Positions 17,760 through 27,857 are shown, counted from the first letter of the stretch. The stretch: 59,634 nucleotides of DNA from Lachnospiraceae bacterium (GCA_018365895.1 JAGZJD010000007.1:1-59634), one strand, 5' to 3'. Numbers and translations are program-made. The notes: generated by a model from the sequence alone, not told the origin.

Positions 17760-19553
17760 ATGTTTCGATTATTACCGTATTTAAAAAGGTATAAAAAAGA
17801 GAGTATTATCGGGCCGCTATTTAAGTTGCTTGAGGCATGTTTTGAATTAATCGTTCCCCTTGTCATGGCAGATATTATTGATGTAGGGATTAAGAATCAG
17901 GACATAGGATATATATTGAAAATGGGAGGCGTTCTTGTATTTCTTGGTGTGCTTGGGCTTACTTGCTCGCTGACTGCGCAATATTTTGCAGCAAAGGCAG
18001 CCATTGGATTTGGAACAGAGCTTAGGCATGATCTGTTTGCACATATTGAAGCACTTTCTTATACAGAAATTGATCAGGCCGGAAGCTCTACTCTTGTAAC
18101 ACGCATGACAAGTGATATCAATCAGGTACAGTCAGGAGTAAATCTGGTGCTGCGTCTGCTCCTTCGCTCCCCGTTTATTGTAGTGGGAGCTATGGTAATG
18201 GCGTTTACGATTGATTTTCAGGCTGCACTCGTATTTGTCGTAGCGGTGCCGCTTCTGGCGATTGTTATTTATGGTATTATGCTGATAACAATTCCGCTTT
18301 ATCGAAACGTACAAAAAGGATTGGATCAGGTGCTTCTGACAACAAGAGAAAATCTGGCGGGCATTCGTGTGATTCGGGCATTTCGCACGCAGAAGGAAGA
18401 GCAGAAGCAGTTTGAGAAAGAAAGTGGCATGCTCATGCGAATGCAGATGCTTGTTGGCAAGATTTCGGCAGCGCTCAATCCGATGACTTACATTATTGTA
18501 AATGCGGCAACAATTGCAATTGTCTGGGTTGGCGGAAAAAGAGTGTTTGGAGGAAGTATTACTCAGGGAGAAGTGATTGCTCTTGTCAATTACATGACAC
18601 AGATTCTGATTGCGCTTGTAGCATTGGCGAATCTCATCGTGTCTTTTACAAAAGCGCTGGCATCGGCAGGACGTGTCAAGGAAGTGTTTGCGTTAAAGCC
18701 GAGTATCTGCTCCGGCATTGGAGCTGGTCGGACAGAAAGCAAGGAGGCAAATTCGTCTGGGCGTGAAGCGGAAGATACATGCGGAAACGAAACACAGGAG
18801 GCGCCGGCAGTGGAAATGGATCATGTAAGCTTTACCTATGCAGGAGCAAAGGAGGAGGCGCTCAGTGATATTACGTTTTCTGCAAAGAAAGGGGAAGTAA
18901 TCGGAATCATTGGCGGTACAGGATCCGGTAAGTCTACGCTTGTGAATCTGATTCCGAGATTCTATGATGCGACAGCCGGATGTGTAAAAGTAAATGGAAT
19001 ACTGGTAAAAGAAAGTTCTCTGGAAACTTTGCGGAAACGGATTGGAGTTGTTCCGCAAAAGGCTGTTCTGTTTCATGGCACAATTCGGGATAATTTGCGT
19101 ATGGGAAAGGAAAACGCTTCGGAAGAAGAGATGATGCAGGCGCTGACAACTGCCCAGGGCAGAGAAATTATTGAAGGGAAAAAAGACGGATTGGACACCG
19201 TGGTCAGTGAAGGCGGAAAGAATCTGTCCGGTGGACAGAGACAGCGTCTGACGATTGCGAGGGCGCTTGTGAGACAACCGAAGATTTTAATTCTGGATGA
19301 TAGTGCATCTGCACTTGATTTTGCTACAGATGCGAAACTTCGCAGGGCAATCGCAGAGGATACCGAAGGAATGACGGTGTTTATTGTATCGCAGCGGGCA
19401 GCCTCTATTATGCAGGCAGATCAGATTCTTGTTATGGATGATGGAAGAATCGCAGGAAAGGGAACACATCAAGAACTTCTGGCATCCTGTCAGGTGTATC
19501 AGGAAATCTGTTATTCTCAGCTTTCGAAAGAGGAGGTGGAACATCGTGCGTAA
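17760..19553 (+). CDS. ABC exporter half-transporter (permease-ATPase), subunit A
   Basis: A 597-residue fused transporter. Residues 1-310 form six membrane helices of the exporter type; the ATPase domain has Walker A GGTGSGKST, signature LSGGQRQR and Walker B ILILDDSASALD. A charged linker with many Ser/Glu (about 325-360) joins the domains. Its partner follows directly, overlapping by 8 nt, so the pair likely forms a heterodimer for drug, lipid or peptide export. The Walker B ends in Asp (DDS), not the usual Glu, as in the degenerate site of heterodimeric exporters. Confidence 0.85.
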   Translation: MFRLLPYLKRYKKESIIGPLFKLLEACFELIVPLVMADIIDVGIKNQDIGYILKMGGVLVFLGVLGLTCSLTAQYFAAKAAIGFGTELRHDLFAHIEALSYTEIDQAGSSTLVTRMTSDINQVQSGVNLVLRLLLRSPFIVVGAMVMAFTIDFQAALVFVVAVPLLAIVIYGIMLITIPLYRNVQKGLDQVLLTTRENLAGIRVIRAFRTQKEEQKQFEKESGMLMRMQMLVGKISAALNPMTYIIVNAATIAIVWVGGKRVFGGSITQGEVIALVNYMTQILIALVALANLIVSFTKALASAGRVKEVFALKPSICSGIGAGRTESKEANSSGREAEDTCGNETQEAPAVEMDHVSFTYAGAKEEALSDITFSAKKGEVIGIIGGTGSGKSTLVNLIPRFYDATAGCVKVNGILVKESSLETLRKRIGVVPQKAVLFHGTIRDNLRMGKENASEEEMMQALTTAQGREIIEGKKDGLDTVVSEGGKNLSGGQRQRLTIARALVRQPKILILDDSASALDFATDAKLRRAIAEDTEGMTVFIVSQRAASIMQADQILVMDDGRIAGKGTHQELLASCQVYQEICYSQLSKEEVEHRA

Positions 19554-21279
19554 ACAGGAGGAGACAATAAAGAAAATATTAAAACGAATCCGTCCTTATC
19601 GATTGTTTGTAGTTTGTTCTTTAATATTTGCGGTAATAACTGTCGGAACAACTTTATATGCTCCGATTCTGGTAGGAGATGCTGTAGACTGTATTTTGGC
19701 AGAGGGAAAGGTTGATTTTGAGGCGATTTTGCATATTTTGAAAAAGCTTGCGGTAATCATTTGTATGACCGGAGCGGCTCAGTGGCTTATGAATCTGTGC
19801 AATAACAGGATTACTTACTGTGTGGTGAAAGATGTAAGAACAGAGGCTTTTGCGAAACTTCAGGTGCTTCCGTTAAAATATGTGGATTCACATCAATATG
19901 GTGAGACGATCAGCCGGATCATTACGGATGTGGAACAGTTTTCCGATGGACTTTTAATGGGGTTCACACAGCTTTTTACAGGTCTTGTTACAATCTTTGG
20001 GACTCTTGGTTTTATGCTGGCCATTAACGTACAGATATCTCTTGTAGTTATTTTGATTACACCGTTGTCCTTATTTGTGGCAAGCTTTATTGCAAAACGA
20101 ACTTATACGATGTTCCAAAAACAATCTGAGACAAGAGCAGAAATGACAGCGCTCGTAGATGAAATGGTAGGAAACCAGAAGGTCGTGCAGGCTTTTGGGT
20201 ATGGCGGACGAGCAACGGAGCGGTTTGATGAAATTAATGTCAGACTTCAAAGCTGCAGTTTGAAAGCAACCTTTTTTTCATCCATTACGAATCCAAGCAC
20301 AAGGTTTGTAAATGGACTTGTATATGCAGGAGTAGGAATTGTGGGAGCAGTTATGGCTATGGGAGGCGCTATTACTGTTGGACAGCTTTCATGCTTTTTG
20401 ACATATGCCAATCAGTATACAAAGCCATTTAATGAGATTTCTAGCGTAGTAACAGAGCTGCAAAATGCCATTGCCTGTGCGAAGCGTGTGTTTGACTTTA
20501 TGGAAGAACCAGCAGAAGAACCAGATGCACCTGGAGCAGCTGCGCTAAAAGAAGTTGATGGCAGCTTAAAACTGACAGATGTATCCTTCTCTTATCAGCC
20601 GGAAGTGCCTTTGCTTCAAGAGCTTAACCTTGAGGTGAAAATGGGAGAGAAAATTGCTATTGTTGGTCCTACAGGATGCGGTAAGACAACGCTGATCAAT
20701 CTGTTGATGCGGTTTTATGAGATTGATGCAGGGAAGATTATGTTAAGTGGCCATAACATTGCCGATATACAAAAAGATAGTATGAGAGCTCAGTATGGTA
20801 TGGTACTTCAGGAAACATGGCTGAAGACGGGGACTATTGCAGAAAATATTGCCTATGGGTATCCGGAGGCTTCACGAGAACAGATTATTGAGGCAGCGAA
20901 GGCAGCTCATGCACACAGTTTTATCAAGCGTATGCAGGATGGATACGATACGAAGATTACGGAGGAAGGAGGCAATCTTTCACAGGGACAGAAACAGCTG
21001 CTTTGTATTGCAAGAGTGATGCTGAATTTGCCGCCGATGCTGATTCTTGATGAGGCAACTTCTTCGATTGATACGCGAACAGAAATTAAGATTCAGGAAG
21101 CTTTTCAACGAATGATGAAGGGGCGCACAAGTTTTATTGTAGCGCATCGGCTTTCGACAATTAAAGAGGCTGATACAATTCTTGTGATGAAAGAGGGAAA
21201 TATTATCGAACAGGGAAGTCACGAAGAATTACTTCAAAAAAATGGATTTTATAAAAAATTGTATGAAAGTCAGTTTTAA
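19546..21279 (+). CDS. ABC exporter half-transporter (permease-ATPase), subunit B
   Basis: A 577-residue fused transporter. Six membrane helices (residues 15-300) precede an ATPase domain with Walker A GPTGCGKTT, signature LSQGQKQ and Walker B MLILDEATSSID, including the catalytic Glu lacking in subunit A. The GTG at 19546 lies inside the last codons of subunit A behind an AGGAGG, so translation is coupled. The two together fit a heterodimeric exporter with one active and one weakened ATP site. Confidence 0.85.
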   Translation: MRKQEETIKKILKRIRPYRLFVVCSLIFAVITVGTTLYAPILVGDAVDCILAEGKVDFEAILHILKKLAVIICMTGAAQWLMNLCNNRITYCVVKDVRTEAFAKLQVLPLKYVDSHQYGETISRIITDVEQFSDGLLMGFTQLFTGLVTIFGTLGFMLAINVQISLVVILITPLSLFVASFIAKRTYTMFQKQSETRAEMTALVDEMVGNQKVVQAFGYGGRATERFDEINVRLQSCSLKATFFSSITNPSTRFVNGLVYAGVGIVGAVMAMGGAITVGQLSCFLTYANQYTKPFNEISSVVTELQNAIACAKRVFDFMEEPAEEPDAPGAAALKEVDGSLKLTDVSFSYQPEVPLLQELNLEVKMGEKIAIVGPTGCGKTTLINLLMRFYEIDAGKIMLSGHNIADIQKDSMRAQYGMVLQETWLKTGTIAENIAYGYPEASREQIIEAAKAAHAHSFIKRMQDGYDTKITEEGGNLSQGQKQLLCIARVMLNLPPMLILDEATSSIDTRTEIKIQEAFQRMMKGRTSFIVAHRLSTIKEADTILVMKEGNIIEQGSHEELLQKNGFYKKLYESQF

Positions 21280-21356
21280 ACTGTTCCGGAAGGCAGAGAT
21301 GACGGCAGAAAGCTGATAGATATTTGATGTCTGGCAGAACAAAATTGCGACAAAAG

Positions 21357-21402
21357 AGGAAGCCCGGCACATCGGAGAGAGATGTGTCAGACTTCCTTTT
21401 TG
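21357..21402. terminator. Terminator after ABC exporter pair
   Basis: An outer AGGAAG/CTTCCT stem and an inner 8-bp stem (one G-U pair) end in TTTTT at 21397-21402. It lies between converging genes. Confidence 0.75.
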
Positions 21403-21403
21403 C

Positions 21404-21796
21404 TTAAGAGAGAGATGATGATTCTGTCATAGCTTTGTGTTCGGCGTCAATTTCTTTGAAACACTGTAAAACATTCCAATGCTGATTTGTCTGTGTGAGG
21501 ATTGCCTTGTGAGGAATTGGTCCGATTTTATTTCGGCGCATTCCAGCAAGTATCGTATCGAGACGGCTACCGGGAAGATTCACAAAGACAATCATTGGTG
21601 CAGGAAGTTCTTCTCCGTCATAACATGTATCAGAGAAAGTGACATCAGGGCTGTTTACGAAGCTGCCAAGTGGTTTTAAATAGTCTTCTTTTGCTACTTT
21701 TTTCAGACGGATCTTCATCGGCAGCAGCAGCATTTCCAGCTTGCGAAGCTGAGTGCGGTCTTGAAAATTAAATAGTAATACGGTTTCTTTTATCAT
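21404..21796 (-). CDS. DUF3783 domain protein
   Basis: A 130-residue protein matching DUF3783: a start like IKETVLLFNFQDRTQLRKLE, a central IRLKKVAKEDYLKPLG, and PAPMIVFVNLPGSRLDTIL. Function is unknown. The start at 21796 follows GAAAGGAAAC on the reverse strand; an earlier in-frame ATG at 21874 has no ribosome site. It stands alone between a two-way terminator and the NatAB-like operon. Confidence 0.75.
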   Translation of the reverse strand: MIKETVLLFNFQDRTQLRKLEMLLLPMKIRLKKVAKEDYLKPLGSFVNSPDVTFSDTCYDGEELPAPMIVFVNLPGSRLDTILAGMRRNKIGPIPHKAILTQTNQHWNVLQCFKEIDAEHKAMTESSSLS

Positions 21797-21994
21797 AGTA
21801 ATTTTGTTTCCTTTCTTGAGCAAAAATTTCGATTCAGATAAATGTATTATTGCATGGGGAGGTTTTTCTGTCAACGCGGAAGATTTTTTTAAAAATCCAT
21901 AAACATATTGACAAAAGAAACAAATAATATTATTGTATTAAATAAATAATACAGAGATACAATTACAGATTATCTGGAGCGGGAGGAAAGATAT

Positions 21995-22768
21995 ATGATT
22001 GAGATTCGTAACTTAACAAAAGTATATAAGCTGAATAAGCGCCAGATGCAGGAGTTGCATACAAAGAACCCGAAGAAAGTGGCGGTGGATCACTTGGAAC
22101 TGACGGCAAAGCCGGGAGAGATTTATGGATTGCTGGGACCAAATGGTGCAGGGAAGACGACGACGCTTCGCTGTATTGCTACGATTATTAAACCAACAGA
22201 AGGAGAAATTTATGTTGGAGGTCACGAAGTACAAAAGGAAAGCGAAGAAGTGCGCAGACAGATTGGATTTCTTACAAGTGATATTAAGCTTGATCCGCAG
22301 TTTTCCACAGATTATATGTTCGACTTTTTTGGACGGCTTCATGAAGTTCCGGAGAATCAGTTGAAAAAGCGAAAAGAAGAGCTGTTTTCTTACTTTGGAA
22401 TTAAAGAATTTGCTCATAAGCAGATCAAAGAACTGTCAACCGGTATGAAACAAAAAGCAGCTATTGCCGTTAGTCTTGTCCATGATCCGGAGATTGTTAT
22501 TTTTGATGAACCGACGAATGGTCTTGACATTGTTACGGCAAGAAGTGTGACAGATTATTTGAAGAAATTAAAAGAAGAAGGCAAGCTTGTAATTATTTCT
22601 ACGCATATTATGTCTGAGGCAGAAAAATTGTGCGATCGGATCGGTATGATCATTGATGGAAAAAAAGCGGCAGAAGGAACAGTAGAAGAATTGCTGATGC
22701 AGACCGGAACTGGGGATTTGGAAGATGCCTTTTTTGAAATTTATAAAGGAATCAAAGGGGAGGACTAG
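21995..22768 (+). CDS. natA: ABC transporter ATPase, NatA-like
   Basis: A 257-residue ATPase with Walker A GPNGAGKTT, signature LSTGMKQK and Walker B IVIFDEPTNGLD. It resembles NatA, the ATPase of sodium exporters, in having a YKLNKRQMQELHTKNPKKVAVDHL insertion before Walker A. It is 2 nt upstream of its permease. A likely promoter begins with TTGACA at 21909. The ion or drug moved is not certain. Confidence 0.8.
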   Translation: MIEIRNLTKVYKLNKRQMQELHTKNPKKVAVDHLELTAKPGEIYGLLGPNGAGKTTTLRCIATIIKPTEGEIYVGGHEVQKESEEVRRQIGFLTSDIKLDPQFSTDYMFDFFGRLHEVPENQLKKRKEELFSYFGIKEFAHKQIKELSTGMKQKAAIAVSLVHDPEIVIFDEPTNGLDIVTARSVTDYLKKLKEEGKLVIISTHIMSEAEKLCDRIGMIIDGKKAAEGTVEELLMQTGTGDLEDAFFEIYKGIKGED

Positions 22769-22770
22769 CT

Positions 22771-23979
22771 ATGAAAGGAATTCGTGAGATTTTTAGAAAA
22801 GAGATTGCCAGAGTTGTAAAAGATAAGAAGATGCTATTTTCAGTATTTCTTCTTCCGGCGCTTTTGATGGTAGGCCTTATGATGCTGATCGGAAATCTCC
22901 AGAAAAATATGATGGCAGACATTGACAATCATATTCCGGTTATTTATGCGGAGCGATTTCCGGAAAGTTTTCAGAAGTTTTTGGAGACAGGCGGATATAC
23001 ATATGATCTGCGCGCGATGGAATCGGAAACTGTGGTAAAGAATGAATTGACATCCGGACAGGCAGACATCTGGCTACAGTTCCCGGAAAATTTTGAGGAA
23101 AGTATTGCTTCCTATCAAAAAGGAGATGAGATTCCTCAGATTAAAGTATACTATAATCCGTCAGAAGAATATTCCATGAGTGCATTCCGGGAAGTAACAG
23201 GAACTGTTTTGGAGTCTTATCGTCAGACATTGCTGGCAGGACGAGTCGGCGACTTAGAACAGCTTATGATCTTTACGGTAAATACGGATAATCCGGATAT
23301 GATTGTTCAGGATGAAAAGAAAGCGAACGGAAAAGAACTCGGTATGATGCTCCCATATTTTATTACGATTTTACTGTTTGCAGGAGCTATGGGAATCGGA
23401 ACAGATATGATTGCGGGAGAAAAGGAAAGAGGAACGATGGCAAGCCTTCTTGTATCGCCGGTTAAGAGAAGTCACATTGTGCTTGGCAAAGTATTTGCTC
23501 TTATGATCATTTCAGGAATTTCCTCTTTAATTTATGTCGTTGTCATGGTAATATCTATACCTTTGATGTCAGGGACACTCTCCGGCATGGGCACAGAGGG
23601 ATTGAAACTTTCGATTACATTTGGACAGGGAGCCATGTTGGCGGGGATATTGATTGCACTCGCATTTTTGTATGCCACACTGATCGTATTATTCTCCGTA
23701 TTTGCCAAATCCACAAAAGAGGCGAATACTTATGTGATGCCGGCATATATCCTTGTTCTTGTTATCGGATTGATGTCAATGTTTACGAATCAGGAGCCAT
23801 CAACAGGAGCGTTCTGTATTCCACTTTATAATAGTGCGATTGTACTGAAAAATATTTTGTCCCATGAAGTGACTGCATTGCAGTATGTGCTGACACTGAC
23901 AACAACATTGATTTGCGGTGTAGTTCTGACAGGAGTGATCGTTAAAGCATTTGACCGGGAGACGATCATGGCTCCATAG
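22771..23979 (+). CDS. natB: ABC-2 type permease, NatB-like
   Basis: A 402-residue permease: one N-terminal membrane helix, a large extracytoplasmic domain (residues 45-190), then five or six C-terminal helices including the ABC-2 motif GIGTDMIAGEKERGTMASLL. It starts 2 nt after the ATPase and forms one transporter with it. NatB-type permeases export sodium or toxic compounds; the substrate here is inferred from similarity only. Confidence 0.8.
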   Translation: MKGIREIFRKEIARVVKDKKMLFSVFLLPALLMVGLMMLIGNLQKNMMADIDNHIPVIYAERFPESFQKFLETGGYTYDLRAMESETVVKNELTSGQADIWLQFPENFEESIASYQKGDEIPQIKVYYNPSEEYSMSAFREVTGTVLESYRQTLLAGRVGDLEQLMIFTVNTDNPDMIVQDEKKANGKELGMMLPYFITILLFAGAMGIGTDMIAGEKERGTMASLLVSPVKRSHIVLGKVFALMIISGISSLIYVVVMVISIPLMSGTLSGMGTEGLKLSITFGQGAMLAGILIALAFLYATLIVLFSVFAKSTKEANTYVMPAYILVLVIGLMSMFTNQEPSTGAFCIPLYNSAIVLKNILSHEVTALQYVLTLTTTLICGVVLTGVIVKAFDRETIMAP

Positions 23980-24058
23980 ATAATTTATATTGAAAAAGTA
24001 GCATAATACGCATCCGGTGCATACTGTTAGTAATAAGAAGATGAAAGCAGGTGCACGG

Positions 24059-24322
24059 ATGCGTTTTTGTGAATTGAGAGAAAAAGAAGTAGTAAATCTT
24101 TGTAATTGCCGCAGACTTGGATGTGTAGCGGATATTATTCTTGATCTGTGCCAGGGATGTGTGCAGGCAATTATCGTTCCGGGACCCTGCAAAGTTTGTG
24201 GACTGTTTGGATGTGATTCGGAGTATGTGATTCCGTTTGAATGTATAAAAAAAGTAGGACCGGATATTATTCTTGTGGAAATTTGCGAGGAGAATTTTTT
24301 GAAACGCTGCAAAGAGTGTTGA
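24059..24322 (+). CDS. YlmC/YmxH-family PRC-barrel protein
   Basis: An 87-residue protein matching the YlmC/YmxH family of sporulating Firmicutes: MRFCELREKEVVNLCNCRRLG, IVPGPCKVCGLFG, and YVIPFECIKKVGPDIILVE. The family folds as a PRC-barrel; YmxH is linked to sporulation, with no known reaction. This member is unusually cysteine-rich (11 Cys), including a CEENFLKRCKEC end. ATG 24059 is chosen because the conserved sequence starts there; a GTG at 24017 is in frame. Confidence 0.8.
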   Translation: MRFCELREKEVVNLCNCRRLGCVADIILDLCQGCVQAIIVPGPCKVCGLFGCDSEYVIPFECIKKVGPDIILVEICEENFLKRCKEC

Positions 24323-24442
24323 AAATCATTAGAAAATACCGATAAAATGCAAGGAAAAGTAAGAATTTCGTTTACAAACGCAGAGTGGGAAGATATACTG
24401 TAATTAGTTTCAATATCGTTATTACAAAGAGAGGAAGAGCAT

Positions 24443-24892
24443 ATGAAGTGTCCATATTGTGGTAATCAGGATACAAGAGTAATTGATTCACGGCCGGCAG
24501 AAGACGGAAGTTCCATCAGAAGACGCCGTTCTTGCGATGCATGTGGAAAACGGTTTACAACTTATGAGAAAGTGGAGACCATTCCACTGATTATTATTAA
24601 GAAAGATAATAATAGAGAACAATATGATCGCTCAAAGATTGAGGGAGGGATTCTGCGCGCCTGTTACAAACGTCCGGTATCAGCTTCTGAAATCCAGAAA
24701 ACGATTGATGCTATCGAAACAGAGATTTTCAGCCGTGAAGAGAAAGAGATTCAAAGCAGCGAGATCGGCGAGATTGTTATGGATAAACTAAAAGATTTGG
24801 ATCCAGTGGCATATGTACGGTTTGCATCAGTATATCGAGAATTTAAAGATGTGAATACATTTATGGCAGAATTAAAAAAAATACTGAAATAG
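24443..24892 (+). CDS. nrdR: Transcriptional repressor NrdR
   Basis: A 149-residue protein of normal NrdR length. The N-terminus has a zinc ribbon (MKCPYCGNQ and CDACGKRF) and the centre an ATP-cone domain (IIIKKDNNREQYDRSKIEGG). NrdR senses ATP/dATP and represses ribonucleotide reductase genes through NrdR boxes. GAGGAAGAG lies before the ATG. exoA follows 9 nt downstream. Confidence 0.95.
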   Translation: MKCPYCGNQDTRVIDSRPAEDGSSIRRRRSCDACGKRFTTYEKVETIPLIIIKKDNNREQYDRSKIEGGILRACYKRPVSASEIQKTIDAIETEIFSREEKEIQSSEIGEIVMDKLKDLDPVAYVRFASVYREFKDVNTFMAELKKILK

Positions 24893-24901
24893 GAGAACAA
24901 A

Positions 24902-25654
24902 ATGAAGTTTATTTCATGGAATGTAAATGGAATCAGAGCTTGTGTACAAAAGGGATTTGAGGAGTTTTTTAAAAATGCGGATGCGGATATTTTCTGCATT
25001 CAGGAGAGCAAGATGCAGGAAGGACAGCTCGTTCTGGAACTGCCGGGATATTATCAGTATTGGAATTATGCTAAGCGCAAAGGTTATTCCGGAACAGCAA
25101 TTTTTACGAAAATCAAGCCGTTGTCAGTCAGATATGGTATCGGTGTGCCGGAACATGATCAGGAAGGACGTGTGATCACGCTGGAATTTGAAGAATACTA
25201 TTTTGTGACGGTGTATACGCCGAATGCACAGCGGGAACTCACAAGATTGGAGTATCGGATGACATGGGAAGATGCATTTCTTTCTTACCTAAAAGATCTG
25301 AAAGAGAAAAAACCGGTTGTTTTCTGTGGTGACCTGAATGTGGCTCATAGAGAGATTGACTTAAAGAATCCAAAAACAAATCATAAGAATGCAGGATTCA
25401 CCGATGAAGAGCGCGGAAAATTCCAAAATGTTATAGATGCAGGATTTATTGATACGTTTCGTTATTTTTATCCCGAGCTTGAAGGGGCGTATTCCTGGTG
25501 GTCTTATCGCTTTCATGCAAGAGAGAAAAATGTCGGTTGGCGTATTGACTATTTCTGCGTTTCTGAGGAATTGAAAAAGCGGCTGCGTGATGCAAAAATT
25601 CTGACAGAGATTTATGGCTCAGATCATTGCCCGATACAGTTGGAGATTGAGTAA
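24902..25654 (+). CDS. xth: Exodeoxyribonuclease III
   Basis: A 250-residue ExoIII/AP endonuclease: [36 protein letters not shown] and [10 protein letters not shown], giving the metal- and phosphate-binding Asn, Glu, Asp and His residues. It cuts at abasic sites and degrades DNA from 3' ends in base-excision repair. It starts 9 nt after nrdR with AGGAGAAC as ribosome site. Confidence 0.95.
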   Translation: MKFISWNVNGIRACVQKGFEEFFKNADADIFCIQESKMQEGQLVLELPGYYQYWNYAKRKGYSGTAIFTKIKPLSVRYGIGVPEHDQEGRVITLEFEEYYFVTVYTPNAQRELTRLEYRMTWEDAFLSYLKDLKEKKPVVFCGDLNVAHREIDLKNPKTNHKNAGFTDEERGKFQNVIDAGFIDTFRYFYPELEGAYSWWSYRFHAREKNVGWRIDYFCVSEELKKRLRDAKILTEIYGSDHCPIQLEIE

Positions 25655-25677
25655 GAAAATAATTCGAAAATAAATGC

Positions 25678-25714
25678 CCAAAAGCCGACAGACATTTGTC
25701 TTGTCGGCTTTTGG
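25678..25714. terminator. Hairpin terminator after xth
   Basis: A 13-bp perfect stem (25678-25690 with 25702-25714) with internal T4; it can serve both strands. Confidence 0.8.
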
Positions 25715-25756
25715 CGTGCCTAATAAAATAGGGGGAGAGTAGAAAAACTACATGTA

Positions 25757-25987
25757 TTATGCTGCAAGATATGGACTAATACAATCCAGAACTTCGGAAC
25801 AATCATCTGCATGAATCTGAAGTGTAAGTTCAGAAGCATCACTGATTGCTGCAGCGCTGACAATGGATTTGGCATCTACAATTCGGCATCCTGCTTTTAA
25901 ATCCATGTCGAAATCAAATTTACGAATTTTTGTTACAAAATCAAACACTTGTTCTGCATTGCTAAAATGTACTTTGTAAGAATGCAT
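25757..25987 (-). CDS. HPr-like protein without the active histidine
   Basis: A 76-residue protein with the HPr fold pattern: an early SYKVHFSNAEQVFDFVTKI helix, DMDLKAGCRIVDAKSIVSAA, and a final ADDCSEVLDCISPYL helix. The position of His15 in HPr is occupied by the VFD stretch, so it cannot take phosphate from Enzyme I. The serine in DAKS aligns with regulatory Ser46 of HPr. It may therefore be a regulator like Crh rather than a sugar-uptake protein. It stands alone on the reverse strand. Confidence 0.7.
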   Translation of the reverse strand: MHSYKVHFSNAEQVFDFVTKIRKFDFDMDLKAGCRIVDAKSIVSAAAISDASELTLQIHADDCSEVLDCISPYLAA

Positions 25988-26122
25988 GGAAATGAACCCT
26001 CCTTCAAAAATTTATAACGATACCCATATAGGGAACAGTTATGTCTAATTATAAGCAGAATAAAGTAAAAGTCAATGGTAAAAATGTTAATAAATTGTAA
26101 AAAATTAGAATATTCAAACAAT

Positions 26123-26854
26123 TTAAAGAAATCCACCATCAAATCCGATGATCTGACCTGTCATGTAGGAAGGAGCAGAAGCGGTATGGAAGATAAACTC
26201 TGCAGCTTCCAGGGGAGAAGCAAAATATCCTGCCGGGATTTCTTCAGAAAGGCTTTCGCGTTCTTCTTCTGATAATTGACCATTCATTTTTGTGTCAATT
26301 ACACCGCAGGCAATGGCATTTACTTGAATATTGCTTGGGGCGAGTTCTTTTGCAAGAGCTTTTGTAAGACCATTGACACCTGATTTAGATGCAGAATAGG
26401 CTGCCTCACAGGAAGCGCCGGAAGTTCCCCACATAGAGGAAATATTAATAATCTTTCCGGATTTTCGGCGGAGCATTATGGGAATGGCGCTGCGGCAGCA
26501 ATAAAATACAGAAGAAAGATTTGTATTAAGAACTCGTTCCCATTCTTTGTCGCTCATATCGCTTAAAAGTCCAATCCATGCAATTCCTGCATTGTTGACA
26601 AGAATATCCAGTCCAAGATGAGTGTTTTCTATTTGGGTAAAGATATTGCGAACGGTGTCAGGATTACTGATATCTCCCGGAAAGATGCTGCAGCCAGTGT
26701 GAAAGCTAGAAGTAATTTCTTCCTGAAGTGAGAGAAGACGTTCTTCTGACCGGGCGTTTAAAAATGTATGATAGCCGTTTTCGGCAAAAATAAGAGCAGC
26801 TGCGCGTCCGATTCCTTCAGAGGCACCGCTGATAAAAACTGTTTTTTGATGCAT
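26123..26854 (-). CDS. SDR-family oxidoreductase, FabG-like
   Basis: A 243-residue short-chain dehydrogenase: nucleotide-binding SGASEGIGRAAA, NNAG at residues 85-90, the catalytic Ser in INISSMWGTSG, and YSASK. It would reduce a 3-oxo compound with NAD(P)H; the fatty-acid enzyme FabG is the nearest model. ATG 26854 is chosen because GAGGAG lies 7 nt before it. It stands alone and divergent from the YitT gene, so a housekeeping FabG role is not proven. Confidence 0.85.
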   Translation of the reverse strand: MHQKTVFISGASEGIGRAAALIFAENGYHTFLNARSEERLLSLQEEITSSFHTGCSIFPGDISNPDTVRNIFTQIENTHLGLDILVNNAGIAWIGLLSDMSDKEWERVLNTNLSSVFYCCRSAIPIMLRRKSGKIINISSMWGTSGASCEAAYSASKSGVNGLTKALAKELAPSNIQVNAIACGVIDTKMNGQLSEEERESLSEEIPAGYFASPLEAAEFIFHTASAPSYMTGQIIGFDGGFL

Positions 26855-26992
26855 AATCATTCTCCTCATATATAATCTGAATTGATTGTATCATATTTCA
26901 GAGGATTTCGCTTGATTTTCATTGTGAGACAGAAGAAAAAATGTTACAATAAACGGAGTAAAATGAATAAAAGTAAAAGGAGAAAAGCTGTT

Positions 26993-27844
26993 ATGAAATC
27001 AAAGATAGATATCAAAGAATATTTATTTATTACGCTCGGTATCATGATCGTAGCAGGAGCGGTGTATTTTTTTATGATACCATGCCAGCTTGTTGTAGGA
27101 AGTTTGTCAGGTCTTGTACTGGTACTTTCAAATTTTATTCCGCTGTCTATTTCGACAATGACATTGGTATTGAACGTACTGCTTTTGATTCTGGGATTTA
27201 TTTTTATTGGGAAAGAGTTTGGCGCAAAGACAATCTACACATCAATCATGCTTCCGGTTTTCCTAAAAGTATTTGAAATTTTGTTTCCGGATCCGAAGCC
27301 TTTGACAGATGAGATCATTATTAACACAATTTGTTATGTACTCATCGTCAGCATTGGTTTGGCCATGTTGTTTAATGCGAATGCGTCTTCCGGAGGTCTC
27401 GATATCATTGCCAAGTTTTTGAATAAGTATTTTCATATAGAGCTTGGAAAAGCGATGACAATTGCCGGAATGGTAACGGCATTTTCTTCGATTCTGGTAT
27501 ATGATACAAAGACACTGGTGATCAGTATTCTTGCAACATATTTTAATGGAATCGTGTTGGATCATTATATCGATGGATTTCATGTGAAGAAACGTGTATG
27601 TATTATTTCATCAGAATATGAGAAAATACAGCAGTATATTGTGCAGGAGATGAGAAGAGGAGTAACGTTGTATCCTGCAAAGGGAGGTTATGATAATCAA
27701 GATAAAATAGAACTGATTACAATTTTGACACGACCTGAATACGGAGAATTGCTGAATTATATTCACGAGGCAGATCCGAAAGCATTTGTGACAGTTTCTA
27801 TGGTAAGTGAAGTTATTGGCGAATGGAACAGAACGAAAAAATAA
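26993..27844 (+). CDS. YitT-family membrane protein (DUF161/DUF2179)
   Basis: A 283-residue protein with five or six membrane helices in the first 200 residues (DUF161: NASSGGLDIIAKFLNKYF) and a soluble C-terminal DUF2179 domain (KKRVCIISSEYEKIQQYI, GVTLYPAKGGYDNQDK, MVSEVIGEW). Its role is unknown; the C-terminal domain is ACT-like. ATG 26993 follows AAAGGAG; an in-frame ATG at 26963 is possible. The HD hydrolase gene begins 13 nt after the stop. Confidence 0.85.
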   Translation: MKSKIDIKEYLFITLGIMIVAGAVYFFMIPCQLVVGSLSGLVLVLSNFIPLSISTMTLVLNVLLLILGFIFIGKEFGAKTIYTSIMLPVFLKVFEILFPDPKPLTDEIIINTICYVLIVSIGLAMLFNANASSGGLDIIAKFLNKYFHIELGKAMTIAGMVTAFSSILVYDTKTLVISILATYFNGIVLDHYIDGFHVKKRVCIISSEYEKIQQYIVQEMRRGVTLYPAKGGYDNQDKIELITILTRPEYGELLNYIHEADPKAFVTVSMVSEVIGEWNRTKK

Positions 27845-27857
27845 GGGGACAGAAACG

